DNA of 64,000 nt from Streptomyces akebiae (GTDB lineage Bacteria > Actinomycetota > Actinomycetes > Streptomycetales > Streptomycetaceae), in contig NZ_CP080647.1 of NCBI RefSeq assembly GCF_019599145.1, forward strand, positions 4,030,001 through 4,094,000. Reading direction: 5' to 3'. The translations under genes and the position numbers were made by a program. Shown in pieces: positions 1-9,139 of this stretch (positions are counted from its first letter, which is position 1; each line of letters opens with the position of its first letter). The notes under the pieces were generated by a model, which saw only the letters and a program-made list of their open reading frames with translations, was not told the origin of the DNA and did no database searches.

Positions 1-26
1 ATGCAGAGGGTGTGGTCGAACGTGCG

Positions 27-140
27 TCAGCCCTGGCGCTGCTTGTGGCGCGGGTTCTCGCAGATGACCATGACCCGACCGTGACGGCGGATCACCCTGC
101 ACTTGTCGCAGATCTTCTTGACGCTCGGCTTGACCTTCAT
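27..140 (-). CDS. rpmJ: 50S ribosomal protein L36
   Basis: This 37-residue protein is a late-assembling large-subunit component that stabilises 23S rRNA. It was found by translating the minus strand directly; it is too short for ordinary ORF lists. Zinc-ribbon ligands C11, C14, C27 and H32 are all present, so this is the zinc-binding (C+) form, not the zinc-free paralogue some actinomycetes also carry. It begins with ATG, preceded by GGAG about 11 nt upstream, and follows infA after 73 nt, as in other Streptomyces. rpsM (S13) should come next, but its start lies beyond the left edge, so bases 1-26 are intergenic. Confidence 0.96.
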   Translation of the reverse strand: MKVKPSVKKICDKCRVIRRHGRVMVICENPRHKQRQG

Positions 141-213
141 GGGGTGAGGTTCTCCGGGTCAGTGCCACCACCCGCGTCCCGGAGAACCGGGGCACGGAGA
201 GCGGGGGCAAGAT

Positions 214-435
214 CTACTTGTAGCGGTAGACGATCCGGCCACGCGTCAGGTCGTACGGAGACAGCTCCACCACGACCCGGTCGTCAGGGAGGATACGGAT
301 GTAGTGCATACGCATCTTGCCGCTGATGTGTGCCAGGACCTGGTGGCCGTTCTGGAGCTCGACCTTGAACATGGCGTTCGGCAGAGACTCGACGACAGTG
401 CCCTCGATCTCGATGGCACCTTGCTTCTTGGCCAC
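214..435 (-). CDS. infA: Translation initiation factor IF-1
   Basis: IF-1 (73 aa) binds the ribosomal A site during initiation and assists IF-2 and IF-3. The protein is a single S1-type OB fold; the core reads [15 protein letters not shown], then [13 protein letters not shown] and [17 protein letters not shown] chose the GTG start that gives V-A-K-K-Q-G; a longer reading frame from 501 would add 22 unrelated residues. The 194-nt gap to map probably holds a separate promoter: on the minus strand a TAGACT -10-like hexamer lies at 517-522, but I see no convincing -35. It is co-oriented with rpmJ downstream. Confidence 0.96.
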   Translation of the reverse strand: MAKKQGAIEIEGTVVESLPNAMFKVELQNGHQVLAHISGKMRMHYIRILPDDRVVVELSPYDLTRGRIVYRYK

Positions 436-629
436 GCTTCGCCCTTCGAATCGACTACCTTGATCGACTCCGCGTAGCCGGATGAAGACATACGGAAACA
501 CGAGAGCCGACGAGTCAGTCTACGTCAGGCCCCCGAGAAACACGAATTCGGGTAAGACTGCCCACCGTGGAAGATCATTACTCCGGCCCGCGGCAGCGCC
601 GCGACCCAGCCGCACCCGGCGGCAGGACT

Positions 630-1466
630 TCAGCCGACCGGGTCAGGAGCCGCGGTGATCCCGAACTCCGCCAGCTTGGCCTTGCCCCCGTCGGGAGCCG
701 TCAGCACAAGGGGACCCTGCTCGGTCAGCGCGACGGAGTGCTCCCAGTGCGACGACCACGTCCCGTCCGTCGTCACCACGGTCCAGTCGTCCGCGAGCAC
801 CTCGGTCTTCGGCGTACCCAGCGACACCATCGGCTCGATCGCGAGACAGAACCCGGGCACCAGCTTCGGCCCCTTGCCCCGCCGCCGCTCGACGTAGTTC
901 AGCAGATGCGGGTCCATGTGCATCTCGGTCCCGATGCCGTGGCCGCCGTAGTCCTCGACGATCCCGTACTTCCCCCCGCCCGGCTTCGGCTGCCGGCGGA
1001 TGTACGTCTCGATGGCCCGGGAGACGTCCACGAGCCGGTTGCCCAGCTTCATCGCGGCGATCCCGGCCCACATGGACTCCTCGGTCACCCGCGACAGCTC
1101 AAGCAGCTCCGGAGCGTGACCGGACCCCACGAACGCGGTGTAGGCGGCGTCACCGTGCCAGCCGTCGACGATCGCACCGCAGTCGATGGAGATGATGTCG
1201 CCGTCCTTCAGGACGACCTCGTCGCTCGGGATCCCGTGGACCACGACCTCGTTCACCGAGGTGCAGATCGTCGCCGGGAAGCCGCCGTATCCGAGGAAGT
1301 TCGACTTGGCCCCGTGCTCCGCGAGCACCTTGCGGGCGACCTCGTCGAGGTCCTTCGTGGAGGCGCCCGGCACGGCGGCCTCCCGGGTGGCCGCGTGAAT
1401 GGCGGCGACGACCAGCCCCGCCTCACGCATCTTGGCGATCTGCTCGGGACTCTTGATCTGCACCAT
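630..1466 (-). CDS. map: Type I methionine aminopeptidase
   Basis: This 278-aa enzyme removes the N-terminal methionine from nascent proteins. The five metal ligands of the pita-bread fold are present: D95 (SIDCG), D106 (GWHGD), H176 (GGHGIGTEMH), E211 (IEPMV) and E249 (TEQGP), plus the conserved H77 (VVHGIP). The start MVQIKSPEQIA is used because the family begins there; an in-frame upstream start at 1508 adds 14 non-conserved residues. It is the third gene of a secY-adk-map transcription unit, with 129 nt separating it from adk. This linkage of export, nucleotide and N-terminal processing genes is standard in Gram-positives. Confidence 0.96.
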   Translation of the reverse strand: MVQIKSPEQIAKMREAGLVVAAIHAATREAAVPGASTKDLDEVARKVLAEHGAKSNFLGYGGFPATICTSVNEVVVHGIPSDEVVLKDGDIISIDCGAIVDGWHGDAAYTAFVGSGHAPELLELSRVTEESMWAGIAAMKLGNRLVDVSRAIETYIRRQPKPGGGKYGIVEDYGGHGIGTEMHMDPHLLNYVERRRGKGPKLVPGFCLAIEPMVSLGTPKTEVLADDWTVVTTDGTWSSHWEHSVALTEQGPLVLTAPDGGKAKLAEFGITAAPDPVG

Positions 1467-1595
1467 GGGGGCCTGCGCTCTCCGTCTTCCTTCGTGTCCA
1501 CGAGGCACGAGATCTCGTTCTCGCGTTTTTGCCTACACAACAGTACGGCCGCGGCGCCCCTCACGGGCACCGCGGCCGACGTACCGACCGACGAC

Positions 1596-2258
1596 CTACT
1601 TGTCGTCGTCCTCACGCTTGAGCGCCTCCATGGCGCGCTGGGTGACTTCCTCCACCGGACCGAGGGCCGAGATCGTCACCACGAGGCCCTGGGCCTTGTA
1701 GTAGTCGATGATCGGCTCGGTCTGGGTGTGGTAGACCTCCAGGCGCTTGCGCACCGTCTCCTCGGAGTCGTCGTCACGCTGGTACAGCTCGCCGCCGCAG
1801 GCGTCGCAGACGCCCTCCTGCTTCGGCTTCTTGTACGTGACGTGGAAGACGTGGGCGGAGTCGTTGCGGCAGATGCGACGACCGGCGATCCGCTTGACGA
1901 CCTCGTCCTCGGGGACCTCCAGGTCCAGCACCGCGTCCAGGTTCATGGACTCGTCCTGGAGCGTCACGTCCAGCGCCTCGGCCTGCGAGACGTTGCGCGG
2001 GAAGCCGTCGAGCAGGAAGCCCTGCTCGGCGTCCGGCTGCTCCATGCGGTCCTTGGCCATCGCGATGGTGACCTCGTCCGGCACCAGCTCGCCCTTGTCC
2101 ATGTAGGACTTCGCGAGTTTGCCGAGTTCCGTCTGCTTGCTGATGTTGGCCCGGAACAGGTCGCCCGTGGAGATGTGCGGGATCGACAGGTTCTTGGCCA
2201 GGAACGCGGCCTGCGTTCCCTTACCGGCACCCGGCGGCCCGACGAGGACGATACGCAT
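1596..2258 (-). CDS. adk: Adenylate kinase
   Basis: Adk (220 aa) interconverts ATP + AMP and 2 ADP in the cytosol. The P-loop GPPGAGKGT spans residues 7-15; the AMP-binding DGFPRN lies at 84-89. The LID segment carries a zinc-type knuckle with C130, C151 and C154, while the position normally occupied by the second Cys is D133 (CRND), so zinc would be held by three Cys and one Asp. The start codon shares one base with the secY stop (TGATG), indicating translational coupling. Function is certain; zinc occupancy is inferred. Confidence 0.97.
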   Translation of the reverse strand: MRIVLVGPPGAGKGTQAAFLAKNLSIPHISTGDLFRANISKQTELGKLAKSYMDKGELVPDEVTIAMAKDRMEQPDAEQGFLLDGFPRNVSQAEALDVTLQDESMNLDAVLDLEVPEDEVVKRIAGRRICRNDSAHVFHVTYKKPKQEGVCDACGGELYQRDDDSEETVRKRLEVYHTQTEPIIDYYKAQGLVVTISALGPVEEVTQRAMEALKREDDDK

Positions 2259-3571
2259 CAGCGGAGGAACCCTTCGTAATTGCGCTGCTGGAGCTGGCTC
2301 TCGATCTGCTTCACCGTCTCCAGACCCACACCCACGATGATCAGGATGCTGGTTCCACCGAACGGGAAGTTGGCGTTTGCCCCGAAGCCGGCCAACGCCA
2401 TTGTCGGCACGAGAGCGATCAGGCCCAGGTACAGCGAACCCGGCCAGGTGATCCGGTTGAGTACGTAGCTCAGGTACTCAGCGGTCGGTCGGCCAGCCCG
2501 GATTCCCGGGATGAAGCCACCATACTTCTTCATGTTGTCCGCGACTTCCTCGGGGTTGAACGAGATGGCCACGTAGAAGAAGGCGAAGAAGATGATGAGG
2601 AAGAAGTAGATCGTGACGTGCGCCGGCGCGGCCGTGTCGGCCAGGTTGGCGGTGATCCAACTCGCCCAGCCGGCCGTGGAGTTGGAGAACTGCACGATGA
2701 GGGCCGGAATGTAGAGCAGCGACGAGGCGAAAATCACAGGGATAATGCCCGCCTGGTTGACCTTCAACGGAATGTAGGTCGAGGTGCCACCGTAGGAACG
2801 GCGGCCGATCATGCGCTTCGCATACTGAACCGGAATACGGCGCTGGGCCTGCTCGACGAAGACCACGAGCGCGACCATGACCAGGCCGACGGCGATGACG
2901 GTGCCGAACTCGATCCAACCGCCCGCCAGGTCGCCCTGCTCCTTGATCGCCCAGAGGGCGGACGGGAACGTGGCGGCGATCGAGATGAACATCAGGATCG
3001 ACATGCCGTTGCCGATGCCGCGGTCGGTGATGAGCTCACCGAGCCACATGACGAGGGCCGTACCGGCGGTCATGGTGATGACCATGACGACGGTGGTGTA
3101 GATCGACTGGTCGGGGACGATCAGACCGGCCTGCGCACAGCCGCTGAACAGCGAGCCGCTACGGGCGGTGGCCACCAGGCCGGTGCCCTGAAGGATCGCC
3201 AGGGCCACCGTCAGGTAACGGGTGTACTGCGTGATCTTCGCCGTACCGGCCTGCCCCTCCTTCTTCAGGGCTTCCAGACGCGGGATCACCACGGTCAGCA
3301 GCTGCAGAATGATGCTCGCCGTGATGTACGGCATGATGCCGAGCGCGAAGATCGTGATCTGCAGCAGCGCGCCGCCGCTGAACATGTTCACCAGACCGAA
3401 GAGACCCGTGTTGGTCTGGGCCTGATCGATACAGAACTGGACAGCGGTGTAGTCGACACCGGGGATCGGCACATGCGTACCGACCCGGTAGATCACGATG
3501 ATGCCGAGCGTGAAGAGCAGCTTCTTGCGCAGGTCGGGCGTCTTGAACGCCCGGGCGAACGCGGTGAGCAC
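2258..3571 (-). CDS. secY: Preprotein translocase subunit SecY
   Basis: SecY (437 aa) forms the protein-conducting channel of the Sec translocon in the cytoplasmic membrane with SecE and SecG. About ten hydrophobic segments are visible. Family hallmarks include the N-terminal [24 protein letters not shown] region (positions about 15-38) and the C-terminal cytoplasmic loops with [20 protein letters not shown]. The start is GTG preceded by GGAGG. It overlaps adk by one base. A strong terminator-like hairpin separates it from rplO, so secY-adk-map is likely transcribed from its own promoter in the 170 nt upstream of the gene; I could not fix that promoter. Confidence 0.97.
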   Translation of the reverse strand: MLTAFARAFKTPDLRKKLLFTLGIIVIYRVGTHVPIPGVDYTAVQFCIDQAQTNTGLFGLVNMFSGGALLQITIFALGIMPYITASIILQLLTVVIPRLEALKKEGQAGTAKITQYTRYLTVALAILQGTGLVATARSGSLFSGCAQAGLIVPDQSIYTTVVMVITMTAGTALVMWLGELITDRGIGNGMSILMFISIAATFPSALWAIKEQGDLAGGWIEFGTVIAVGLVMVALVVFVEQAQRRIPVQYAKRMIGRRSYGGTSTYIPLKVNQAGIIPVIFASSLLYIPALIVQFSNSTAGWASWITANLADTAAPAHVTIYFFLIIFFAFFYVAISFNPEEVADNMKKYGGFIPGIRAGRPTAEYLSYVLNRITWPGSLYLGLIALVPTMALAGFGANANFPFGGTSILIIVGVGLETVKQIESQLQQRNYEGFLR

Positions 3572-3744
3572 GGTGCCTCCTGCGACCCCCGCGCTACTGC
3601 GTCAAGGGTGACGGTTTTGAGATTCTGATGAGGACGACTTACGTAACGTTTAACTGCCGCGGCGAGTGCCCGGATGGGAGCACCCTGTGAAAACGGGCAG
3701 CGCAGGTCACCTTACCGGCGAGACTGCTTCCCTAGGAACGACCA

Positions 3745-3778
3745 ACCGGGGATACCCCATTTGTGGGGTATCCCCGGT
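3745..3778 (-). terminator. Hairpin terminator between rplO and secY
   Basis: A perfect 15-bp inverted repeat (arms 3745-3759 and 3764-3778, loop of four bases) sits 36 nt after the rplO stop on the minus strand. It lacks a long T-run, as is usual for high-GC actinobacterial terminators. It would end or attenuate the S10/spc transcript before secY, allowing the export/processing genes to be set at a different level. Confidence 0.75.
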
Positions 3779-3813
3779 CGGGATCGCTCAAGTCATCGAG
3801 ACACCTGGTGTGT

Positions 3814-4269
3814 TCAGACGAGCTCGGTGACGGTACCGCCGGCGGCGGTGATCTTCTCCTTGGCGGAGCCGGAGACGGCGTCGACCGTCACCTGCAGCGC
3901 CACGGAGATCTCGCCCTGGCCGAGGACCTTGACGAGGCTGTTCTTGCGGACGGCACCCTTGTCGACCAGGTCGGCAACGGTGACCTCCCCACCCTCGGGG
4001 TAGAGGGCGGCGAGCTTGTCCAGGTTCACGACCTGGAACTCCGTCTTGAAGGGGTTCTTGAAGCCCTTCAGCTTCGGGAGACGCATGTGGAGGGGCATCT
4101 GGCCACCCTCGAAGCGCTCCGGAACCTGGTAGCGGGCCTTCGTACCCTTGGTACCACGACCGGCCGTCTTACCCTTCGACGCCTCACCACGACCGACACG
4201 GGTCTTCGCGGTCTTGGCACCGGGGGCGGGACGGAGGTTGTGGATCTTGAGCGGGTTGTTCTCCGCCAT
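3814..4269 (-). CDS. rplO: 50S ribosomal protein L15
   Basis: L15 (151 aa) is a late-assembly large-subunit protein. The N-terminus carries the typical extended, Gly/Lys-rich rRNA-binding tail ([30 protein letters not shown]), followed by the globular domain with the conserved [18 protein letters not shown] stretch. It lies 2 nt after rpmD and is the last gene before the terminator, so it closes the spc part of the cluster. Confidence 0.97.
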   Translation of the reverse strand: MAENNPLKIHNLRPAPGAKTAKTRVGRGEASKGKTAGRGTKGTKARYQVPERFEGGQMPLHMRLPKLKGFKNPFKTEFQVVNLDKLAALYPEGGEVTVADLVDKGAVRKNSLVKVLGQGEISVALQVTVDAVSGSAKEKITAAGGTVTELV

Positions 4270-4271
4270 GA

Positions 4272-4454
4272 TCAGTCGACCTCCTCGACCGTCACGAGGT
4301 GGCGGACGGTGTGCACCATGCCGCGGAACTCGGGGCGGTCCTCCTTGACGACCTGCGTGTTGATGCCCTTGAGACCAAGGGAACGCAGGGTGTCACGGTG
4401 GTTCTGCTTGCTGCCGATGTAGGACTTGACCTGCGTAATCTTGAGCTGCGCCAT
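4272..4454 (-). CDS. rpmD: 50S ribosomal protein L30
   Basis: L30 (60 aa) is a small large-subunit protein of the bacterial short type. The start [11 protein letters not shown] is used; the frame remains open upstream inside rpsE but the family begins here. Conserved features are [18 protein letters not shown] and the C-terminal [13 protein letters not shown]. It lies between rpsE (2-nt gap) and rplO (2-nt gap), so translation is probably coupled. Confidence 0.96.
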   Translation of the reverse strand: MAQLKITQVKSYIGSKQNHRDTLRSLGLKGINTQVVKEDRPEFRGMVHTVRHLVTVEEVD

Positions 4455-4456
4455 GA

Positions 4457-5062
4457 TTACGCACCCGCCCCGGCACGCGCACGGAGAAGAGCCGCGGGAG
4501 CGACGTCCTCGAGGGGCAGACCACGGCGCGCCGCGATCTCCTCGGGACGCTGCAGACCCTTCAGGGCCTCCACGGTCGCGTGCACGATGTTGATCGCGTT
4601 GTCGGAGCCGAGCGACTTCGACAGCACGTCGTGGATACCGGCGCACTCGAGCACGGCGCGCACCGGACCACCGGCGATAACACCGGTACCGGGGGACGCT
4701 GGCTTGAGCAGGACGACGCCGGCAGCCTTCTCACCCTGGATGGGGTGCGGGATGGTGCCCTGGATACGGGGGACCTTGAAGAAGTGCTTCTTGGCCTCCT
4801 CAACGCCCTTGGCGATGGCGGCCGGCACCTCCTTGGCCTTGCCGTAACCGACACCCACGGTGCCGTCACCGTCGCCCACTACGACGAGCGCAGTGAAGCT
4901 GAAGCGACGACCACCCTTCACAACCTTGGCGACGCGGTTGATCGCGACGACGCGCTCAACGTACGCGGTCTTCTCGGCGGCAGCTGCGCCGCCGTCACGG
5001 CCCTTCCGGTCCCGCCGCTCGCCGCCACCGGCACCGCCACCGCGGCGCTGGGGTCCAGCCAT
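4457..5062 (-). CDS. rpsE: 30S ribosomal protein S5
   Basis: S5 (201 aa) helps build the mRNA entry tunnel and contributes to decoding fidelity. It has the N-terminal dsRBD-like domain ([20 protein letters not shown], then [21 protein letters not shown]) and the C-terminal domain ([20 protein letters not shown]). A Gly/Arg-rich extension of about 30 residues precedes the dsRBD, as in other actinobacteria. No classical spectinomycin-resistance change is obvious in the GRRF loop. It lies 39 nt after rplR. Confidence 0.97.
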   Translation of the reverse strand: MAGPQRRGGGAGGGERRDRKGRDGGAAAAEKTAYVERVVAINRVAKVVKGGRRFSFTALVVVGDGDGTVGVGYGKAKEVPAAIAKGVEEAKKHFFKVPRIQGTIPHPIQGEKAAGVVLLKPASPGTGVIAGGPVRAVLECAGIHDVLSKSLGSDNAINIVHATVEALKGLQRPEEIAARRGLPLEDVAPAALLRARAGAGA

Positions 5063-5101
5063 TGGATTTACCTCTCTCTTTCCGCTAGCTACGCAGCGAG
5101 C

Positions 5102-5485
5102 TCAGAACTTGAGCCCGGCCTCGCGGGCGGCGTCGGCCAGGGCCGCGATGCGACCCGCGTACCGGTTACCACCTCGGTCGAACACAACGGCCTCGACACC
5201 GGCGGCCTTGGCACGCTCGGCGACCAGGGCGCCGACCTTGCCGGCCTGCGCCGACTTGTCCTCCGACGCACCACGGATCGACGAGTCCAGGGTGGACGCC
5301 GACGCAAGGGTGTGACCCTTGAGGTCGTCGATCACCTGGGCCACGATGTGGCGGTTCGAGCGGGTCACGACCAGGCGGGGACGCTCAGCCGTACCGTTGA
5401 CCTTCTTACGGATCCGGATGTGGCGCCGCTTGATGGCTGCACGCTTGTAAGCGTCGCCCTTAGCGATCTTCGTACCGTATGCCAT
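5102..5485 (-). CDS. rplR: 50S ribosomal protein L18
   Basis: L18 (127 aa) binds 5S rRNA together with L5 and carries it into the central protuberance. Recognised by the basic N-terminus ([20 protein letters not shown]) and the conserved C-terminal [20 protein letters not shown] and AREAGLKF. It begins 3 nt after the rplF stop and is followed by rpsE; order and spacing are those of the spc operon. Confidence 0.97.
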   Translation of the reverse strand: MAYGTKIAKGDAYKRAAIKRRHIRIRKKVNGTAERPRLVVTRSNRHIVAQVIDDLKGHTLASASTLDSSIRGASEDKSAQAGKVGALVAERAKAAGVEAVVFDRGGNRYAGRIAALADAAREAGLKF

Positions 5486-5488
5486 GGC

Positions 5489-6028
5489 TTACTTACCCGC
5501 CTTTCCGACCTTGCGGCGGATGACTTCGCCCTCGTACTTGACGCCCTTGGCCTTGTACGGGTCGGGCTTGCGCAGCTTGCGGATGTTGGCCGCAACCTCG
5601 CCGACCTTCTGCTTGTCGATGCCCTCGACCGAGAACCGGGTGGGGTTCTCCACCTTGAAGGTGATGCCCTCGGGCGCCTCGACGGTGATCGGGTGGCTGT
5701 AGCCGAGCGCGAACTCGAGGTTCGAACCCTTGGCCTGCACGCGGTAACCGACACCGCTGATCTCGAGCTTCTTCACGTAACCCTGGGTCACGCCGGTGAT
5801 CATGTTCGCCACCAGCGTGCGGGACAGGCCGTGCAGGGCCTTGCTCTGACGCTCGTCGTTGGGGCGGGTGACGTTCAGGACGCCGTCCTCACCCTTGGCG
5901 ATCTCGATCGGCGCGACGACGGTGTGGGTCAGCGTGCCCTTGGGGCCCTTGACCGAGACCGTCTGGCCGTCGATGGTGACGTCCACGCCGGCGGGAACCG
6001 TGATGGGGAGCTTGCCAATGCGCGACAT
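5489..6028 (-). CDS. rplF: 50S ribosomal protein L6
   Basis: L6 (179 aa) lies near the factor-binding centre of the 50S subunit. The two tandem L6 folds are evident: residues about 1-82 ([17 protein letters not shown] start) and 83-179, ending with the family signature [19 protein letters not shown]. It lies 24 nt after rpsH and 3 nt before rplR. Confidence 0.97.
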   Translation of the reverse strand: MSRIGKLPITVPAGVDVTIDGQTVSVKGPKGTLTHTVVAPIEIAKGEDGVLNVTRPNDERQSKALHGLSRTLVANMITGVTQGYVKKLEISGVGYRVQAKGSNLEFALGYSHPITVEAPEGITFKVENPTRFSVEGIDKQKVGEVAANIRKLRKPDPYKAKGVKYEGEVIRRKVGKAGK

Positions 6029-6052
6029 AGCTGTTTCCTCCGTTCCCTTCCG

Positions 6053-6451
6053 CTACCAGACGTAGGCGAGGACTTCTCCGCCTACGCCCTTCTTGCCGGC
6101 CTGCTTGTCGGTGAGGAGCCCGTGCGACGTGGAGATGATCGCCACGCCGAGGCCGCCGAGCACCTTCGGCAGGTTGGTGGACTTCGCGTAAACCCGGAGA
6201 CCGGGCTTGGAGATCCGCTTGATGCCCGCGATGGAGCGCTCACGGTTGGGGCCGAACTTCAGCTCCAGGACGAGGTTCTTGCCGACCTCGGCGTCCTCGA
6301 CCTTCCAGCCCGTGATGAAGCCCTCCTGCTGGAGGATCTCCGCGATGTGAGACTTGATCTTCGATGCCGGCATCGTCACGGAGTCGTGGTATGCCGAGTT
6401 CGCGTTCCGCAGACGCGTAAGCATGTCTGCGATCGGATCAGTCATGGTCAT
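6053..6451 (-). CDS. rpsH: 30S ribosomal protein S8
   Basis: S8 (132 aa) binds 16S rRNA helix 21 and is a key 30S assembly protein. The start [16 protein letters not shown] is chosen; a longer frame to 6589 would add 46 residues without family similarity. The C-terminal rRNA-binding signature is STSHGLLTD...[11 protein letters not shown]. It is separated from rpsZ by an unusually long 214-nt gap containing an imperfect hairpin, unlike the near-zero gaps elsewhere in the operon. Confidence 0.97.
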   Translation of the reverse strand: MTMTDPIADMLTRLRNANSAYHDSVTMPASKIKSHIAEILQQEGFITGWKVEDAEVGKNLVLELKFGPNRERSIAGIKRISKPGLRVYAKSTNLPKVLGGLGVAIISTSHGLLTDKQAGKKGVGGEVLAYVW

Positions 6452-6569
6452 GAATTGGCCTTCGGCCTCTCTCGCCGGGGTTTCCTGGTGCGCCATCCCT
6501 CTCCCCGATCCGAGACGGGGCGGGTGCGGCGCGGTGGACCTACGGCGTAGTAAGTCGTACGGGCGACCA

Positions 6570-6618
6570 TCAGGCGCCCAACCCTCCAAGCCTAAGCCAT
6601 GGAAGGGCGGGCGCCTGA
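6570..6618 (-). other. Imperfect long hairpin in the rpsZ-rpsH gap
   Basis: Between rpsZ and rpsH (214 nt without a gene) the sequence TCAGGCGCCC at 6570-6579 pairs perfectly with its inverted copy at 6609-6618, and CCCTCC/GGAAGGG inside can extend the stem. It could attenuate, stabilise or process the long polycistronic mRNA; no T-run follows, so I do not call it a terminator. Confidence 0.45.
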
Positions 6619-6665
6619 CACGCCCAGTGCTTACCGAGAGCTTCGGGAATCCCTAAAAGGCGGGA

Positions 6666-6851
6666 TTACCAGGAGCTCTTGGTCACGCCCGGCAGCTCGC
6701 CACGGTGAGCCATCTCACGAAGGCACACGCGGCACAGGCCGAACTTGCGGTACACGGAGTGGGGACGGCCGCAGCGCTGGCAGCGCGTGTAACCACGCAC
6801 ACCGAACTTGGGCTTGCGAGCAGCCTTCGCGATCAGAGCCTTCTTCGCCAT
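6666..6851 (-). CDS. rpsZ: 30S ribosomal protein S14 type Z (zinc form)
   Basis: This is the short, 61-aa, zinc-binding S14 located in the spc operon. Ligands C24, C27, C40 and C43 (CQRC and CRVC) form a zinc ribbon. Streptomyces commonly carry a second, zinc-free S14 elsewhere under zinc-starvation control; that paralogue is not in this window. I start at [13 protein letters not shown]; three extra residues are possible from 6860. It lies 5 nt after rplE. Confidence 0.97.
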   Translation of the reverse strand: MAKKALIAKAARKPKFGVRGYTRCQRCGRPHSVYRKFGLCRVCLREMAHRGELPGVTKSSW

Positions 6852-6856
6852 CTCGC

Positions 6857-7414
6857 TCACGCCTCCTTGAAGGGGAAGCCGAGGTGACGGAGGAGCGCAC
6901 GGCCCTCAGCGTCGTTGGTCGCCGTGGTCACCACGGTGATGTCCATACCCCGGGTGCGGTCGATCTTGTCCTGGTCGATCTCGTGGAACATGACCTGCTC
7001 GGTGAGACCGAAGGTGTAGTTGCCACGGCCGTCGAACTGCTTGGGGGACAGACCACGGAAGTCGCGGATGCGCGGGAGCGCGAGCGACAGGGTGCGGTCC
7101 AGGAACTCCCACATGCGGTCGCCACGGAGCGTGACGTGGGCACCGATCGGCTGGCCCTCACGCAGCTTGAACTGCGCGATGGACTTACGGGCCTTGGTGA
7201 CGGCCGGCTTCTGACCGGTGATCGTGGTGAGGTCGCGGATGGCGCCCTCGATCAGCTTGGAGTCGCGGGCGGCGTCGCCCACACCCATGTTGACCACGAT
7301 CTTGACGAGGCCGGGGATCTGCATGACGTTCTCGTACTTGAACTCGTCACGCAGCTTGCCCGCGATCTCCTCGCGGTACTTCGTCTTGAGACGCGGAGTC
7401 GTGGTGGTAGCCAT
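6857..7414 (-). CDS. rplE: 50S ribosomal protein L5
   Basis: L5 (185 aa) binds 5S rRNA and the P-site tRNA elbow. Conserved stretches are [36 protein letters not shown] and the C-terminal [20 protein letters not shown]. Its start overlaps the rplX stop by one base, implying coupling. Confidence 0.97.
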   Translation of the reverse strand: MATTTTPRLKTKYREEIAGKLRDEFKYENVMQIPGLVKIVVNMGVGDAARDSKLIEGAIRDLTTITGQKPAVTKARKSIAQFKLREGQPIGAHVTLRGDRMWEFLDRTLSLALPRIRDFRGLSPKQFDGRGNYTFGLTEQVMFHEIDQDKIDRTRGMDITVVTTATNDAEGRALLRHLGFPFKEA

Positions 7415-7737
7415 CAGATGTCCTCACCCGTCCGCTTGGCAACGCGAACCTTGTTGCCCTCGTCGTCGAAGCGGTAACCGACACGCGTGACGACCTTCTT
7501 GCCGTCCTTCTCCACGACCAGCTGGACGTTGGAGACGTGGATCGGGGCCTCGGTCGTGACGATGCCACCGGCCTGCGAACCGCGAGCGGTCGGGCCGGCC
7601 TTGGTGTGCTTCTTGACCCGGTTGACACCCTCGACCAGGACGCGGTCCTCGCGGGGGAAGGCCGCGATGACCTTGCCCTGCTTGCCCTTGTCCTTACCGG
7701 TGATGACCTGGACCAGGTCGCCCTTCTTGATCTTCAT
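7414..7737 (-). CDS. rplX: 50S ribosomal protein L24
   Basis: L24 (107 aa) is an assembly-initiator protein at the tunnel exit. The KOW motif lies at the N-terminus ([20 protein letters not shown]), followed by the conserved [10 protein letters not shown]. It overlaps rplE by one base and begins 2 nt after the rplN stop. Confidence 0.97.
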   Translation of the reverse strand: MKIKKGDLVQVITGKDKGKQGKVIAAFPREDRVLVEGVNRVKKHTKAGPTARGSQAGGIVTTEAPIHVSNVQLVVEKDGKKVVTRVGYRFDDEGNKVRVAKRTGEDI

Positions 7738-7739
7738 GC

Positions 7740-8108
7740 TTACAGCACCTCCGGCGCGAGCGAGATGATCTTCATGAACTTCTTCTCGCGCAGCTCACGG
7801 CCGACGGGGCCGAAGATACGGGTGCCGCGAGGGTCGCCGTCGTTCTTCAGAATGACGGCGGCGTTCTCGTCGAAGCGGATGTACGAGCCGTCCGGACGGC
7901 GGCGCTCCTTGACGGTGCGAACGATGACCGCCTTGACGACGTCACCCTTCTTCACGTTGCCACCGGGGATCGCGTCCTTGACGGTGGCGACGATGACGTC
8001 ACCGATGCCCGCGTAGCGGCGACCGGAGCCACCGAGCACACGGATGCAAAGGATTTCCTTCGCACCAGTGTTGTCGGCGACACGCAGTCGCGACTCCTGC
8101 TGGATCAC
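7740..8108 (-). CDS. rplN: 50S ribosomal protein L14
   Basis: L14 (122 aa) forms an inter-subunit bridge and is the docking site of the silencing factor RsfS. The start [18 protein letters not shown] and the [13 protein letters not shown] and [10 protein letters not shown] stretches are diagnostic. It is separated from rpsQ by 95 nt that fold into two strong hairpins, listed separately. Confidence 0.97.
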   Translation of the reverse strand: MIQQESRLRVADNTGAKEILCIRVLGGSGRRYAGIGDVIVATVKDAIPGGNVKKGDVVKAVIVRTVKERRRPDGSYIRFDENAAVILKNDGDPRGTRIFGPVGRELREKKFMKIISLAPEVL

Positions 8109-8136
8109 GTCTATCTCCTGATTGTCTGCCGGTTCC

Positions 8137-8200
8137 CCGGGGGCCGTTCAGGAACGGCCCCCGGAGCCTGGCGGAACTGTCCTGCGGGTTTGCCCGCAGG
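8137..8200 (-). other. Tandem hairpins between rpsQ and rplN
   Basis: Two perfect inverted repeats fill the rpsQ-rplN gap. In transcript order the first has 8-bp arms (8193-8200 and 8181-8188, loop TTTG on the plus strand) and starts 4 nt after the rpsQ stop codon. The second has 13-bp arms (8152-8164 and 8137-8149, 2-nt loop). No T-run follows. Inside an operon with mostly 0-10 nt gaps this arrangement suggests partial termination, RNA processing or mRNA stabilisation. Confidence 0.65.
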
Positions 8201-8203
8201 AAA

Positions 8204-8491
8204 TTACTTGGCCTTCTCGAGGATCTCGACGACGCGCCAGTGCTTCGTGGCGGACAGCGGCCGGGTCTCCATGAGGAGGACACGGTCGCCGACGCCGGCG
8301 GCGTTCTGCTCGTCGTGCGCCTTGAGCTTGCTCGTGCTGCGGATGACCTTGCCGTACAGGGCGTGCTTCTTGCGGTCCTCGACGGCGACGACGACGGTCT
8401 TGTCCATCTTGTCGCTGACGACGATGCCCTCACGGGTCTTGCGGAATCCGCGCGCCTCGGTGTTCGTCTCAGTCACGTTGTTCTCGCTCAT
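8204..8491 (-). CDS. rpsQ: 30S ribosomal protein S17
   Basis: S17 (95 aa) is a primary 16S rRNA-binding OB-fold protein. Diagnostic stretches are [19 protein letters not shown] and [19 protein letters not shown] short N-terminal extension ([14 protein letters not shown]) precedes the fold, as in other streptomycetes. The start ATGA overlaps the rpmC stop by one base. Confidence 0.97.
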   Translation of the reverse strand: MSENNVTETNTEARGFRKTREGIVVSDKMDKTVVVAVEDRKKHALYGKVIRSTSKLKAHDEQNAAGVGDRVLLMETRPLSATKHWRVVEILEKAK

Positions 8492-8715
8492 CAGGCGTTC
8501 TCCACCGTTTCGATGCCCAGCTCACGCTCGCGCATCAGGGTGTAGATCCGCGCGATGTCCTTGCGGACCGCCTTCAGACGGCCATGGTTCTCGAGCTGTC
8601 CGGTCGCCGCCTGGAAGCGGAGGTTGAACAGTTCTTCCTTGGCTTCGCGGAGCTTGTTCAGCAGCTCCTCGTCACCCAGCTCGCGCAGCTCGGACGCCTT
8701 GGTACCGGCCGACAT
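8491..8715 (-). CDS. rpmC: 50S ribosomal protein L29
   Basis: L29 (74 aa) is an antiparallel helical hairpin near the tunnel exit. The signature is [20 protein letters not shown] followed by [14 protein letters not shown]. The ATG at 8715 fits the family; a GTG one codon earlier (8718) is also possible. Stop and start codons overlap with rplP upstream and rpsQ downstream. Confidence 0.96.
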   Translation of the reverse strand: MSAGTKASELRELGDEELLNKLREAKEELFNLRFQAATGQLENHGRLKAVRKDIARIYTLMRERELGIETVENA

Positions 8716-9134
8716 CACGCTTCACCTGCCTCGCGCTTGACGATCCGGCACTTCATCGGCAGCTTGTGAGCGGCGCGAGTCAGGGCCTCACGGGCGATCT
8801 TCTCGTTGGGGTAGGACAGCTCGAACATGACCCGGCCCGGGTGCACGTTCGCGATCCACCACTCCGGCGAACCCTTACCGGAACCCATGCGGGTCTCGGC
8901 GGGCTTCTTCGTGAGCGGGCGGTCCGGGTAGATGTTGATCCAGACCTTGCCACCACGCTTGATGTGGCGGGTCATCGCGATACGGGCCGCCTCGATCTGG
9001 CGGTTGGTCACGTACGCCGGCGTGAGGGCCTGAATGCCGTACTCGCCGAACGCGACCGTCGTACCGCCCTTGGCCTGACCACGGCGCTTCGGGTGGTGCT
9101 GCTTGCGGTGCTTGACCCTACGGGGGATCAGCAT
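8715..9134 (-). CDS. rplP: 50S ribosomal protein L16
   Basis: L16 (139 aa) positions A- and P-site tRNAs and is needed for late 50S maturation. Conserved landmarks are [13 protein letters not shown], the [12 protein letters not shown] loop and the [19 protein letters not shown] segment. It lies 5 nt after rpsC and overlaps rpmC. Confidence 0.97.
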   Translation of the reverse strand: MLIPRRVKHRKQHHPKRRGQAKGGTTVAFGEYGIQALTPAYVTNRQIEAARIAMTRHIKRGGKVWINIYPDRPLTKKPAETRMGSGKGSPEWWIANVHPGRVMFELSYPNEKIAREALTRAAHKLPMKCRIVKREAGEA

Positions 9135-9139
9135 GTCGG

